Program-made: the position numbers and the translations under genes
In this document: positions 8,783 through 17,632 of the stretch, piece by piece
How the letters are laid out: each line of letters begins with the position of its first letter
Position numbering within the stretch: the stretch's first letter is position 1
NCBI RefSeq assembly: GCF_016907835.1
Contig: NZ_JAFBCT010000001.1
Span: 930,001 to 994,000, forward strand
Direction: 5' to 3'
Length of the DNA: 64,000 nucleotides
From: Agromyces cerinus
Lineage (GTDB): Bacteria; Actinomycetota; Actinomycetes; Actinomycetales; Microbacteriaceae
Notes under the pieces: model-generated
Seen by the model: the letters and a program-made list of their open reading frames with translations, nothing else
Told to the model about the DNA's origin: nothing
The model's database searches: none

Positions 8783-9772
8783 ATGTCTTCGCTCCACGTG
8801 GTCGCCGGTCTCGACATCGGCGGCACCAAGATCTCGGCGGTGCTCTGCGACCGTTCGGGCAACGTCCTCGCGGCAGGCGTCGTTCCGGCGCCGGCTCGCG
8901 AGGGCGGCCCCGCCATGACGGCGGCCGCCGCCGGACTCGTGCGCTCGCTCGAGCAGAGCGCCGGGCTCGTCGTCGTCGCGGCCGGCGTCGGCGCCGCGGG
9001 CGTCATCGACCAGGCCAGCGGCACGGTGCGCGCGGCATCCGAGTCGTTCACCGACTGGGTCGGCTACGCCATCGGGCCCGAGCTGTCGCGCGCGCTCGGC
9101 GTGCCGGTCTCGGCCGAGAACGACGTGAACGCGTTCCTGATGGGCGAGCTCCGCTGGGGCTCCGTCGCCGGATCGGCGCACGCCATCGGCATCACGCTCG
9201 GAACGGGTGTGGGTGGCGCGATCGCGATGGACGGCCGCATCCTGAGCGGCCCGCACGGCGCGGCCGGCGAGATCGGCCACACGCCCGGTTACAGCGACCT
9301 GGTGTGCACCTGCGGGCAGGTCGGCCACCTCGAGACGCTCGCCTCCGGCCGCTCGATCGAGGCCCGATACGCCGAGCGTGTCGGCACCGACGGCGCCTCG
9401 GGGTTCGAGATCGCCGAGCTCGCGCGGGTCGGCGACGCCGATGCCACGGCGGTCTTCGATGCGGCGGGCCATGCGCTCGGCCTCGCGATCGCCACCGCTG
9501 CGAACCTCCTCGACGTCGTCGAGGTCGTGGTCGGCGGGGGAGTGCGAGAGGCATGGGACGTGCTGGAGCCCTCGCTCTCCAGAACCCTCGCGCAGAACGA
9601 ACCGGTCTCGGGCATCGCCCTGACGGTGCACCCGGCGCTGCTCGGCGGTCGCGCCGTCGCGCTCGGGGCCGCGGCGCTCGCCTGGCCGCTCGCCGACGAT
9701 CCGGCGGCGGGCGTCGTCGACACCGAAGCGGATGCCGCAGCACCGGCATCGCCCGTGGGCATTCCGGCGTGA
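8783..9772 (+). CDS. ROK-family sugar kinase
   Basis: 329-residue ROK protein without a DNA-binding domain, so most likely an ATP-dependent hexose kinase acting on imported sugar. Phosphate-binding LDIGGTKISAVL at residues 9-20, catalytic AENDVNAFLMGE, GITLGTGVGGAI, and a zinc motif GEIGHTP...CTCGQVGHLE. The last zinc ligand of the usual CxCGxxGC motif is His here instead of Cys. ATG 8783 is preceded by AGGAA. It lies 53 bases after the permease, within the fucoside operon. The substrate cannot be read from sequence. Confidence 0.9.
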   Translation: MSSLHVVAGLDIGGTKISAVLCDRSGNVLAAGVVPAPAREGGPAMTAAAAGLVRSLEQSAGLVVVAAGVGAAGVIDQASGTVRAASESFTDWVGYAIGPELSRALGVPVSAENDVNAFLMGELRWGSVAGSAHAIGITLGTGVGGAIAMDGRILSGPHGAAGEIGHTPGYSDLVCTCGQVGHLETLASGRSIEARYAERVGTDGASGFEIAELARVGDADATAVFDAAGHALGLAIATAANLLDVVEVVVGGGVREAWDVLEPSLSRTLAQNEPVSGIALTVHPALLGGRAVALGAAALAWPLADDPAAGVVDTEADAAAPASPVGIPA

Positions 9773-9809
9773 GCCGAGACCGATGCAGAACACCACCGAG
9801 GAGCAGCAC

Positions 9810-11387
9810 GTGAACGACGCAGTGACCACCGCACCGGAGGCATCCGAGATCTGGATGGGGCCGCTCGGCGACCTGGAGCCCGGCGGCCTCGCTCGGCCCC
9901 GCATCGGCATCGCCGGCATCTCGATCGAGTCGAGCACCTTCTCGCCGCACCTGAGCGGCGACGAGGCGTTCACCGTCCGCGAGGGCGCCGCGCTCATGGC
10001 GTACTACCCGTTCCTCTCCGGGGGATCGGAGCTGCGGGCGGCGGCCGAATGGGTGCCGCTGACGCACGGCCGGTCGCTGCCGGGCGGCGCGGTCGCGCCG
10101 GAGACGTACGAGCGGATGAAGCGTGCGATCATCGCCGGCATCCGCGCCCAAGGTCCGTTCGACGGCTTCTTCTTCGACATCCACGGCGCGATGAGCGTCG
10201 TCGGCATGGTCGACGCCGAGGCCGATCTCGCGCGAGCGGTGCGTGCCGAACTCGGCGATGCCACCCTCGTCTCGACCTCGATGGACCTGCACGGCAACGT
10301 CTCGCGCGAGCTGCTCGACGCGGTCGACCTCATCACGTGCTACCGCATGGCTCCCCATGAGGACGTGTGGAACACCAAGGAACGGGCGGTGTTCAACCTG
10401 CTCACCCGCCTGCGCTCCTCCGTCGGCGCCGACGTGCTCGCGCGCCGACCGTACAAGGCCTGGCTGCAGGTGCCCGTGCTGCTGCCCGGAGAGAAGACGA
10501 GCACCCGGCTCAAGCCCGCGCGCGGCATCTACGCCGAGGTCCCGGTGGTCGAGCACGCCGCGGGCGTCGTCGACGCCGCCGTGTGGGTCGGGTACGCCTG
10601 GGCCGACGAGCCCCGCTGCCAGGCCGCCGTCGTCGTGACCGGCGACGACCAGCAGGTCATCGCCGCCGAGGCCGAGCGGCTCGCCCGCGCCTACTGGGAG
10701 GCCCGCGACGACTTCGAGTTCGTCGCCGACGCACTGCCGCTGGCCGAGTCGATCGACGCGGCGCTCGCCGCGACCGACGAGCGGCCGTACCTGATCTCCG
10801 ACTCGGGCGACAACCCGACCGCCGGCGGTGCCGGCGACGTCTCATGGACCCTCGGGCAGCTGCTCGACCGGCCGGAGTTCGCCGACGACGACCTCACCGT
10901 CATCCACGCGTCGATCTTCGACCCGGCCGCCGTGGAGGTCGCGAGGAACTCCGGCGTCGGCGGCGAGGTCGCCGTGCTCGTCGGTGGCCGCGTCGACGGC
11001 GGGCCCTCGGGCCCGGTGCCGATCGCGGGAACGGTGTTCTCGATCACCGAGGGCGACCCCGACGCCGGAGCGCAGGTCGTCATCAAGACCGGCGGGGTGC
11101 ACGCGATCATCACCGAGCGCCGCAAGCCCTTCCACCACCTCGCGGACTTCACGATGCTCGGGCTCGACCCGCACGCGGCCGACATCGTCGTCGTGAAGAT
11201 CGGCTACCTCGAGCCCGAGCTCTACGACCTCGCGCAGGGATGGAAGCTCGCGCTGACCCCCGGCGGCGTCGACCAGGACCTGCTGCGCCTCGGACACCGT
11301 CACCTCGCACCCGGGGTCTTCCCCTTCGAGTGGGATGCCCCCGAGCCCGTGCTCGAGGCCCTCGTGACCCGTCGAACGACTCGCTGA
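9810..11387 (+). CDS. M81 / MlrC-type metallopeptidase family protein
   Basis: 525-residue protein of the M81 (MlrC, microcystin degradation) family. Likely metal-site segments are FFFDIHGAMS, TSMDLHGNVS and MAPHEDVWNTKERA; the C-terminal MlrC domain contains SDSGDNPTAGGAGD and VGGRVDGGPSGPV. GTG 9810 is preferred because GAGGAG at 9798-9803 gives six-base spacing; an upstream in-frame ATG at 9783 has no clear site. Its place between a sugar kinase and a fucosidase suggests that it cleaves an amide or peptide part of a glycoconjugate, or acts on a sugar-derived product. Many relatives are known only from such catabolic loci; the real substrate is unknown. Confidence 0.85.
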   Translation: MNDAVTTAPEASEIWMGPLGDLEPGGLARPRIGIAGISIESSTFSPHLSGDEAFTVREGAALMAYYPFLSGGSELRAAAEWVPLTHGRSLPGGAVAPETYERMKRAIIAGIRAQGPFDGFFFDIHGAMSVVGMVDAEADLARAVRAELGDATLVSTSMDLHGNVSRELLDAVDLITCYRMAPHEDVWNTKERAVFNLLTRLRSSVGADVLARRPYKAWLQVPVLLPGEKTSTRLKPARGIYAEVPVVEHAAGVVDAAVWVGYAWADEPRCQAAVVVTGDDQQVIAAEAERLARAYWEARDDFEFVADALPLAESIDAALAATDERPYLISDSGDNPTAGGAGDVSWTLGQLLDRPEFADDDLTVIHASIFDPAAVEVARNSGVGGEVAVLVGGRVDGGPSGPVPIAGTVFSITEGDPDAGAQVVIKTGGVHAIITERRKPFHHLADFTMLGLDPHAADIVVVKIGYLEPELYDLAQGWKLALTPGGVDQDLLRLGHRHLAPGVFPFEWDAPEPVLEALVTRRTTR

Positions 11388-11426
11388 CACCCCGCAACAC
11401 CGGCTGACACCCCGAACAGGAACGAC

Positions 11427-12773
11427 ATGCTGAACTTCGAGACCCGCATCGGACCCGACTTCGGTGCCGACGCCCCCGTCTATCCGGCCGCAGGCGTGCC
11501 CGAGTGGTACCGCGACGCGAAGCTGGGCTTCTTCGTGCACTGGGGCCTCTACTCGGTGCCGGCGTGGGGAACCCCGCACGACGGCCGCGGCGTGCCCACT
11601 GAAGACGCATACGCGCACCACCAGTACGCCGAGTGGTACGGCAACACCGTGCGCATCGCGGGCAGCCCGACGTGGCAGCGCCACCAGGACGTGTACGGCA
11701 CCGGCACGAGCTACGAGGACCTCGCCGACCGCTGGGACGCGTCGGCCTTCGACGCCGACGCGTTCGTCGGCTCGCTCGTCTCGGCGGGCGCCCGCTACGT
11801 GATCCCCACGACGAAGCACCACGAGGGCTTCTGCCTGTGGGACACCGCGACCACCGGCTTCAACGCAGCCCGTCGCGGGCCGCGACGCGACCTCATCCGC
11901 GAGTTCCACGACGCCACGCGCGCCGCCGGCGCGAAGTTCGGCGTCTACTTCTCGGGTGCGCTCGACTGGCACGTCAGCGACTTCCCGCCGATCGAGTCCG
12001 ACACCGACCTCTTCCGCTACCGCCGCAACGACGAGCGCTTCGCCCGCTACTCGGCCGCGCAGCTCGAGGAACTCGTCGAGCGGTTCAGCCCCGACATCCT
12101 CTGGAACGACATCGACTGGCCCGACGGCGGCAAGGGTCGCGACGAGTTCGCGGTCGCCGCGCTGCTCGAGCGCTACCTCGAACGCGTGCCGTCGGGTGTC
12201 GTCAACGATCGGTGGGGCGTGCCGCACCACGGCTTCCTGACCCGCGAGTACACGCACGTGGAGGACATCATCGAGTCGCCGTGGGAGTCCACCCGCGGTC
12301 TCGGCTTCTCGTTCGGCTACAACGAGGCCGAGGGGCCGGAGCACTCGCTCTCGGGCGCCGCGCTCGTGCGCCTGCTCGTCGACGTGGTCTCGAAGAACGG
12401 CAACCTGCTGATCAACGTGGGTCCGCGTGCCGACGGCTCGATCCCCGAGCTCCAGGCGGCGAGCATGAGCGCGATGGGCCGCTGGCTCGGGGTCAACGGC
12501 GACGCCGTCTACGGCACGCGCCCGTGGCTCCGCGCCGGAGACCGCATCGGCGCGCCCGTCTCGTACACGACGAGCGGCGGCGACGTCTTCGTGCATGCGA
12601 TCGATCCGGCCGCCGGCGAGATCCGCCTGCCGTCCGAGCTCGCAGGCGCCGGCAGCGTCACCTGGCTGGGCGCCGGCGATGCCGCCGTCGAGTCGTCGAG
12701 CGCCGGGGCATCCGTGTCGATCCCCGATGCGCTGCGGGGCGAGGCGATCGCCGTCGCCCGCGTGACGCCGTGA
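11427..12773 (+). CDS. Alpha-L-fucosidase, GH29 (second)
   Basis: 448-residue GH29 enzyme. Motifs: WYRDAKLGFFVHWGLYSVPA, TTKHHEGFCLWDTA, DWHVSDF, and ILWNDIDWPDGGKG with the nucleophile Asp in the classical W-N-D context. LLINVGPRADGSIPE is also family-typical, and a small beta domain ends the protein. No signal peptide is seen. AGGAA lies 6-10 bases before ATG 11427. The stop overlaps the start of a cutC gene by four bases (GTGA), so the two are translationally coupled. The intact WND motif places it nearer the best-studied GH29 enzymes than the copy at 2944. Confidence 0.93.
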   Translation: MLNFETRIGPDFGADAPVYPAAGVPEWYRDAKLGFFVHWGLYSVPAWGTPHDGRGVPTEDAYAHHQYAEWYGNTVRIAGSPTWQRHQDVYGTGTSYEDLADRWDASAFDADAFVGSLVSAGARYVIPTTKHHEGFCLWDTATTGFNAARRGPRRDLIREFHDATRAAGAKFGVYFSGALDWHVSDFPPIESDTDLFRYRRNDERFARYSAAQLEELVERFSPDILWNDIDWPDGGKGRDEFAVAALLERYLERVPSGVVNDRWGVPHHGFLTREYTHVEDIIESPWESTRGLGFSFGYNEAEGPEHSLSGAALVRLLVDVVSKNGNLLINVGPRADGSIPELQAASMSAMGRWLGVNGDAVYGTRPWLRAGDRIGAPVSYTTSGGDVFVHAIDPAAGEIRLPSELAGAGSVTWLGAGDAAVESSSAGASVSIPDALRGEAIAVARVTP

Positions 12774-13531
12774 CCGCGGAGCCGCTCGTGACCGTGCCCG
12801 CGATCGAGATCGCCGTGCAGGATGCCGGCGGCACTGCGGTCGCGATCGCGGCCGGCGCCGATCGCGTCGAACTGTGCAGCGCCCTCGTCACCGGCGGCCT
12901 CACGCCGTCGATCGGCACCGTGCTCGAGTCGGTCGAGGCGGCTCGCGGCCTCGGTGCCGACCATGCCGTGCACGTGCTCGTTCGCTCGCGCGCCGGCGGC
13001 TTCGTCTACGACGCCCGAGAGGTGTCGGCGATGGTCCGCGACATCCGCGCCCTGCGCTCGACCGGGATCGCCGGCGTCGTGATCGGGGCGATGCGCCCCG
13101 ACGGCACCGTCGACGAACCCGTCGTCGCCCGGTTGGTCGACGCCGCCGACGGCCTTCACACGACCTTCCACCGCGCGATCGACACGGTCGCGCGGCCGAG
13201 CCGGCTGATCGACGCGCTGGCACGGCTCGGCATCTCACGCGTGCTGACCTCGGGCGCTGCGCGTCGCAGCATCGATGGCGTCGCCGAACTCGCCGCGATG
13301 CAGGAGGCGGCTGGGCGCCGCCTCGAGGTCATGGCCGGGGGCGGCGTCGCCGCGGCCGACATCCCGGAACTGCTCGACCTCGGGCTCGCCGCCGTGCACC
13401 TGTCGGCGCGCCGCTCGGTGACCGATCCCGCGCCGAGCGGACCGGGCGGCGGCGCCGAGACGGTGGACCGCACCGACCCCCAGCTCGTGCGCGCGGCGGT
13501 CGCCGCGCGATCGGAGTGGCGCTCGGCCTAG
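12770..13531 (+). CDS. cutC: CutC family protein (copy 1, coupled to fucosidase)
   Basis: 253-residue TIM-barrel protein of the CutC family, historically called copper homeostasis protein although its biochemical role is not settled. Conserved stretches: EIAVQDAGGTAVAIAAGADR, VELCSALVTGGLTPS, HVLVRSRAGGFVYDA, TTFHRAIDTV, RVLTSGAA, and EVMAGGGV. GTG 12770 overlaps the fucosidase stop by four bases, giving strong evidence of co-translation with carbohydrate genes. A second copy follows 41 bases after its stop. The context favours a role in sugar metabolism rather than copper, but this is inference. Confidence 0.88.
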   Translation: MTAEPLVTVPAIEIAVQDAGGTAVAIAAGADRVELCSALVTGGLTPSIGTVLESVEAARGLGADHAVHVLVRSRAGGFVYDAREVSAMVRDIRALRSTGIAGVVIGAMRPDGTVDEPVVARLVDAADGLHTTFHRAIDTVARPSRLIDALARLGISRVLTSGAARRSIDGVAELAAMQEAAGRRLEVMAGGGVAAADIPELLDLGLAAVHLSARRSVTDPAPSGPGGGAETVDRTDPQLVRAAVAARSEWRSA

Positions 13532-13559
13532 GGAGCAGGCCCGGTGCCTCGCGAACCGG

Positions 13560-13565
13560 TAGCGT
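13560..13565 (+). promoter_or_regulatory. -10 element TAGCGT, leaderless promoter of second cutC
   Basis: TAGCGT ends seven bases before ATG 13573, so transcription would begin at or next to the start codon. This would let copy 2 be made independently of the fucoside operon. Confidence 0.5.
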
Positions 13566-13572
13566 GTCGGGA

Positions 13573-14313
13573 ATGCCACGAACGCTGCCGGTCGAGATCG
13601 CCGTCCAGGATGCCGCGGGGGTGCGCGTCGCCCTCGCCGCGGGCGCCGCGCGCATCGAGCTCTGCCAGGCGCTCGGCCTCGGCGGGCTGACGCCGTCGGC
13701 CGGTCTCATCGAGGCCGCGGCGGGCGCGGCGCGCGAGGCAGGCGCCTCGGGCTTCGTGCACGTGCTCGTGCGCCCGCGCGGCGGCGGATTCGTCTACGAC
13801 GCCGACGAGCTCGACACGATCGTCCGCGACATCCGCGCAACCGCAGCTGCCGGGGCCGACGGCGTCGTCGTGGGGGTGCTCACAGATGCGGGCGAGCTCG
13901 ACCTCGAGGCGGTGCGCCGGTTCGTCGACGCTGCCGCGGGGCTCGACGTCACGGTGCACCGCGCGGTCGATGCGAGTGCCGACCCGCTCGCGTCCGTCGC
14001 CGCCCTGCGCGCGCTCGGTGTGCGCCGGGTGCTCACCTCGGGCGGGGGCTCCGACTGCCGTGCCGGGCTCGCGACGCTCGCGCGCATGGCGGCCGATTCG
14101 GGCCCGCTCGAGATCATGGCGGGCGGCGGTGTGCGCATCGACGACATCGCCGCACTCGCGGCCGCGGGAGTCGACGCCGTGCACCTCTCGGCGCGGGGCA
14201 CCGCGACGCGCGGTGGTGCGAGCGGCCCCGGCGGCGGCGTCGACGGATTCGACATGACGGATGCCGGCCTCGTCGCGGCGGCGGTCGCGGCCGCCGGCCT
14301 CGTTCGGCGGTGA
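13573..14313 (+). CDS. cutC: CutC family protein (copy 2)
   Basis: 246-residue paralogue of the preceding protein with the same landmarks: LPVEIAVQDAAGVRVALAAG, IELCQALGLGGLTPSAG, HVLVRPRGGGFVYDADE, VTVHRAVDAS, RVLTSGGG and EIMAGGGV. The two diverge in many positions but align along their whole length, so the duplication is not recent. Unlike copy 1 it has its own TAGCGT promoter and no ribosome site, suggesting a leaderless mRNA. A candidate housekeeping version, with copy 1 specialised for the fucoside locus (inference). Confidence 0.88.
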   Translation: MPRTLPVEIAVQDAAGVRVALAAGAARIELCQALGLGGLTPSAGLIEAAAGAAREAGASGFVHVLVRPRGGGFVYDADELDTIVRDIRATAAAGADGVVVGVLTDAGELDLEAVRRFVDAAAGLDVTVHRAVDASADPLASVAALRALGVRRVLTSGGGSDCRAGLATLARMAADSGPLEIMAGGGVRIDDIAALAAAGVDAVHLSARGTATRGGASGPGGGVDGFDMTDAGLVAAAVAAAGLVRR

Positions 14314-14351
14314 CCGGGCGCTGCAACCCCCTGGCGTCGTTCGGCGCTCGC

Positions 14352-14357
14352 TAGTGT
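14352..14357 (+). promoter_or_regulatory. -10 element TAGTGT, leaderless promoter
   Basis: TAGTGT ends seven bases before ATG 14365; no Shine-Dalgarno sequence fits between them. Confidence 0.5.
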
Positions 14358-14364
14358 GGTGCTC

Positions 14365-14838
14365 ATGACCCGCGATCCCGACGACGACGCGCTCCGCTGG
14401 GAGGGCGACGACGACCAGACGCTCGCGCCCGGATGGAAGACCGTCGGGGCGCCCGCGCCTGCCGCCGCGACCGACGGCCCGGTCTCCGACGCTCCGCAGG
14501 CCGACGGCGATTCCGCGCCTGCCGCCGACGAACCAGACACGACGGATGCCCCGGCGCAGACCGGCTCGGCCGAACTCGTCGTACTCGGCGTGCTCGGCGG
14601 CGTCTACCTGCTCTACGCGGTCGGGTGGCTGATCACGGCGCTCGGCGCGACGCCGCTCTTCGCCGACCCCGTCGCGCAGTTCATGTACGGCCTCGGCGCC
14701 TGGTTCGCCGTGCTCGCGGCGCCGCTGTGGTTCGGCGCGGTGCTCTGGCTCGCGTCGGGCAACCGGCGCGCACGCCTCATCTGGCTGATCGTCGGCGCCG
14801 TGCTGCTCGTTCCCGTCCCGTTCCTGCTGCGAGGTTGA
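14365..14838 (+). CDS. Small membrane protein, three TM helices
   Basis: 157 residues: an acidic, Ala/Pro-rich cytoplasmic-looking first 65 residues, then three hydrophobic helices at about 70-95, 108-130 and 136-155. It ends RG just one base before the next start. Not recognised; no catalytic motif. The arrangement with the following gene (also three helices) suggests a pair working together in the membrane. ATG 14365 is chosen over the in-frame GTGs at 14356 and 14359 because of the TAGTGT promoter seven bases upstream. Confidence 0.75.
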   Translation: MTRDPDDDALRWEGDDDQTLAPGWKTVGAPAPAAATDGPVSDAPQADGDSAPAADEPDTTDAPAQTGSAELVVLGVLGGVYLLYAVGWLITALGATPLFADPVAQFMYGLGAWFAVLAAPLWFGAVLWLASGNRRARLIWLIVGAVLLVPVPFLLRG

Positions 14839-14839
14839 G

Positions 14840-15229
14840 ATGACCGAGGCATCCGTTCCCACCGGCCCGACCGCCGCCGACGTCGACTCGGCCCCCGCCC
14901 GCCCGGCGACGCCCCTCTGGCTCGCGATCACGATCGCCGTCGTCTTCGGCGTCTTCTACGCGTACGACGTCTGGGAGGCCGTGGGCAACCTCGTCGGACT
15001 GAACATCACCGCGAACGAGCTCGGCGTCAGCGTCACCGGTGGCGGGTGGGCGCTGCTCGTGGCCGGCATCGCGGTGCCGCTCCTCGTGTTCGGCACGGCG
15101 CTCTGGCTCGGCCGACGGCGGGCACCGCTGGCGCAGGTCGTGCTCTTCCTCGCGGGCTACGCGCTCGTGCAGGTGCTCGCCGCCGATGTCTCGTCGCTCT
15201 TCGGGCTCGGCGGCCTCGACCTCTCCTGA
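14840..15229 (+). CDS. Small membrane protein, three TM helices
   Basis: 129 residues with a 25-residue Ala/Pro-rich start, then helices at roughly 27-48, 68-90 and 98-122. Its ATG lies two bases after the previous stop and a GAGG is present nine bases before it, so the two genes form a transcription unit. No family with known function recognised. Confidence 0.72.
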   Translation: MTEASVPTGPTAADVDSAPARPATPLWLAITIAVVFGVFYAYDVWEAVGNLVGLNITANELGVSVTGGGWALLVAGIAVPLLVFGTALWLGRRRAPLAQVVLFLAGYALVQVLAADVSSLFGLGGLDLS

Positions 15230-15271
15230 TGCACGCGGCGTCACACAACGGGTGCGGAATGCGCGCTCCAG

Positions 15272-15277
15272 TAGAGT
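15272..15277 (+). promoter_or_regulatory. -10 element TAGAGT of serA
   Basis: TAGAGT about 86 bases before the serA start; predicts an untranslated leader of roughly 80 bases. No convincing -35. Confidence 0.4.
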
Positions 15278-15363
15278 GAACGGGAAGGCGCCCCGAAGGC
15301 GTGTGGCGCATCCCACCGCAAGTCGCAGTGTCGTGCGCGCGCATCACCCCGAAGGAATCGTTC

Positions 15364-16953
15364 GTGTCAAAGCCGGTCGTGCTGATCGCCGAAGAACTCT
15401 CGCCCGCCACCGTCGAGGCCCTCGGTCCCGACTTCGACGTCAGGTCCGTCGACGGCACCGATCGGCCCGCGCTGCTCGCGGCGCTGGCCGACGCCGACGC
15501 CATCCTCGTGCGTTCCGCGACCAAGGTCGACGCGGAGGCGATCGCCGCCGCGCCGAAGCTGAAGGTCGTCGCCCGAGCCGGCGTCGGTCTCGACAACGTC
15601 GACATCAAGGCCGCCACCGCCGCCGGCGTGATGGTCGTGAACGCGCCGACCTCGAACATCATCTCGGCCGCCGAGCTGACCGTCGGCCACATCCTGAGCC
15701 TCGCCCGTCACATCCCTGCGGCGCACTCCGCGCTCGCACAGGGGGAGTGGAAGCGCTCGGCGTACACCGGCGTCGAGCTCTACGAGAAGACGATCGGCAT
15801 CATCGGCCTCGGTCGCATCGGCGCACTCATCGCCGCCCGCCTGCAGGCGTTCGGCACCAACGTGATCGCCTACGACCCCTACATCACGGCGGCGCGCGCG
15901 CAGCAGCTCGGCGTGCAGACCGTGAGCCTCGACGAGCTGCTCGAGCAGAGCGACTTCATCACGATCCACATGCCGAAGACGCCCGAGACCACGGGCATGA
16001 TCGGCACCGAGCAGTTCGCCCGCATGAAGCCGACGGCGTTCATCGTGAACGTCGCCCGCGGCGGGCTCATCGATGAGGACGCACTGCACGACGCGCTCGT
16101 GGCCCGCACGATCGCCGGTGCGGCCGTCGACGTGTTCGTCTCCGAGCCGCCGCGCGACTCGCCGCTCCTCGGCCTGCCGAACATCGTCGTGACCCCGCAC
16201 CTCGGCGCCTCGACCGACGAGGCTCAGGAGAAGGCGGGCGTCTCCGTCGCGAAGTCGGTGCGCCTCGCCCTCGCCGGCGAGCTCGTGCCCGACGCGGTCA
16301 ACGTCGCGGGCGGCGTGATCGACCCGTACGTGCGCCCCGGCATCCCGCTCGTCGAGAAGCTCGGCCAGCTCTTCGCCGGCATCGCCAACGGCCCGCTGAC
16401 GAGCCTCGACGTCGAGGTGCGCGGCGAGCTCGTCGAGTACGACGTGAGCGCGCTGAAGCTCGCCGCACTGAAGGGCGTCTTCACCAACGTCGTCAGCGAG
16501 ACGGTCTCCTACGTGAACGCGCCGCTCCTCGCCGAGCAGCGCGGCGTCGACGTGCGCCTCATCACGGCGGCCGAGTCGCCCGAGTACCGCAACGTGATCA
16601 CGCTCACGGGCGCGCTCGCCGACGGTCGCCAGGTCTCGGTCTCCGGCACGCTGACCGGCCCGAAGCAGATCGAGAAGCTCGTCGCCGTCAACGGCTTCGA
16701 GCTCGAGGTGCCGATCGCGACGACCCACATCGTCATGGAGTACGCCGACCGCCCCGGCATCGTCGCGGTCTACGGCCGCGAGTTCGGCGAGGCCGGCATC
16801 AACATCGCCGGCATGCAGATCGCTCGCCACGAGGCGGGTGGGCAGGCGCTCAGCGTGCTGACCGTCGACTCGCCGGTGCCCGCCGACGTGCTCGAGCGCG
16901 TGCGCGAGGCCATCGACGCGAGCCTCTTCGTCGAGGTCGACATCACCGAGTAG
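15364..16953 (+). CDS. serA: D-3-phosphoglycerate dehydrogenase
   Basis: 529-residue long-form PGDH, first step of serine synthesis (3-phosphoglycerate to phosphohydroxypyruvate with NAD). Substrate domain first, then the NAD domain with GIIGLGRIG, catalytic Arg in VNVARGG, Glu in VDVFVSEPP and His in TPHLGAST. From about residue 320 comes the intervening domain and then the C-terminal ACT domain (MEYADRPGIVAVYG...), the usual site of serine feedback. GTG 15364 follows GAAGGA at 15351-15356; the open frame to 15301 is left out. It stands alone between a TAGAGT promoter and a strong hairpin. Confidence 0.95.
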   Translation: MSKPVVLIAEELSPATVEALGPDFDVRSVDGTDRPALLAALADADAILVRSATKVDAEAIAAAPKLKVVARAGVGLDNVDIKAATAAGVMVVNAPTSNIISAAELTVGHILSLARHIPAAHSALAQGEWKRSAYTGVELYEKTIGIIGLGRIGALIAARLQAFGTNVIAYDPYITAARAQQLGVQTVSLDELLEQSDFITIHMPKTPETTGMIGTEQFARMKPTAFIVNVARGGLIDEDALHDALVARTIAGAAVDVFVSEPPRDSPLLGLPNIVVTPHLGASTDEAQEKAGVSVAKSVRLALAGELVPDAVNVAGGVIDPYVRPGIPLVEKLGQLFAGIANGPLTSLDVEVRGELVEYDVSALKLAALKGVFTNVVSETVSYVNAPLLAEQRGVDVRLITAAESPEYRNVITLTGALADGRQVSVSGTLTGPKQIEKLVAVNGFELEVPIATTHIVMEYADRPGIVAVYGREFGEAGINIAGMQIARHEAGGQALSVLTVDSPVPADVLERVREAIDASLFVEVDITE

Positions 16954-16967
16954 CGATCCGAACGACC

Positions 16968-17011
16968 GGATGCCCCGGCGCGTGCTGCCTGCAGCGCGCG
17001 CCGGGGCATCC
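16968..17011. terminator. Hairpin terminator between serA and tetR
   Basis: Perfect 15-bp inverted repeat GGATGCCCCGGCGCG / CGCGCCGGGGCATCC with a 14-base loop between convergent genes. No T-run, so it may depend on the strong stem alone or on Rho. Confidence 0.65.
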
Positions 17012-17016
17012 GTCGT

Positions 17017-17580
17017 CTACTGACCGGTCTGCGCGATGCGCTCGAGCATGGTGACGAGCTCGTCCATCTGCACGGGGCCGATGTCGTCGGTGTCGAGCGC
17101 CGACGCGTCGACCTCGGCGCGCAGGGCGGAGTGGTAGTAGAGCCCGTCGCCGATGAGCGTGATCGCGAGGGCGAGCGCCGGGTCGTCGACGTGGCGGCCG
17201 ATCTCCTCGAGCCAGCGGGTGCGCACGGCGTCGATCGCGGCCGCCGCCTGGCGGTCACCGCCCTGGGCGAGTCGCACGGCGGCGACGAAGCTGTGGTCGA
17301 GCGGGGACTCGAGGTCGACCGACGAGCGCACGAAGTACGAGATCGGCCCGTCGGGCGCCGAGTGGATGCGGGCGACGTCGTCGTCCACGAGACGGTGCAG
17401 GCGCTCGATGAGGCCCGCGATGAGCGCGTGCCGCGAACCGAAGTGGTAGAGCAGGCCGCCCTTGGAGACGCCTGCGGCACGGGCTGTGGCGTCGAGCGTC
17501 GCGGTGCGCTCGCCGTCGGCGATGATGATGCGCTCGAAGGCGTCGAGCACGGCTTCTCGGGCGGCGGGCGGGCGACTCAT
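17017..17580 (-). CDS. TetR-family repressor
   Basis: 187-residue TetR-type regulator: helix-turn-helix at about residues 25-50 (TLDATARAAGVSKGGLLYHF) followed by an all-helical ligand domain. ATG 17580 gives the typical N-terminus and GGGATC lies just before it; the frame reading further upstream runs through the operator and is rejected. It is divergent from a DHA2 efflux pump with a 28-bp inverted repeat between them, the classical arrangement for drug-induced derepression of the pump and self-regulation. The ligand is unknown. Confidence 0.9.
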   Translation of the reverse strand: MSRPPAAREAVLDAFERIIIADGERTATLDATARAAGVSKGGLLYHFGSRHALIAGLIERLHRLVDDDVARIHSAPDGPISYFVRSSVDLESPLDHSFVAAVRLAQGGDRQAAAAIDAVRTRWLEEIGRHVDDPALALAITLIGDGLYYHSALRAEVDASALDTDDIGPVQMDELVTMLERIAQTGQ

Positions 17581-17632
17581 GATCCCAGTGTGGCCGATCG
17601 GGGGAGGGTTGACGACGCTTCGGGCATGTCTG

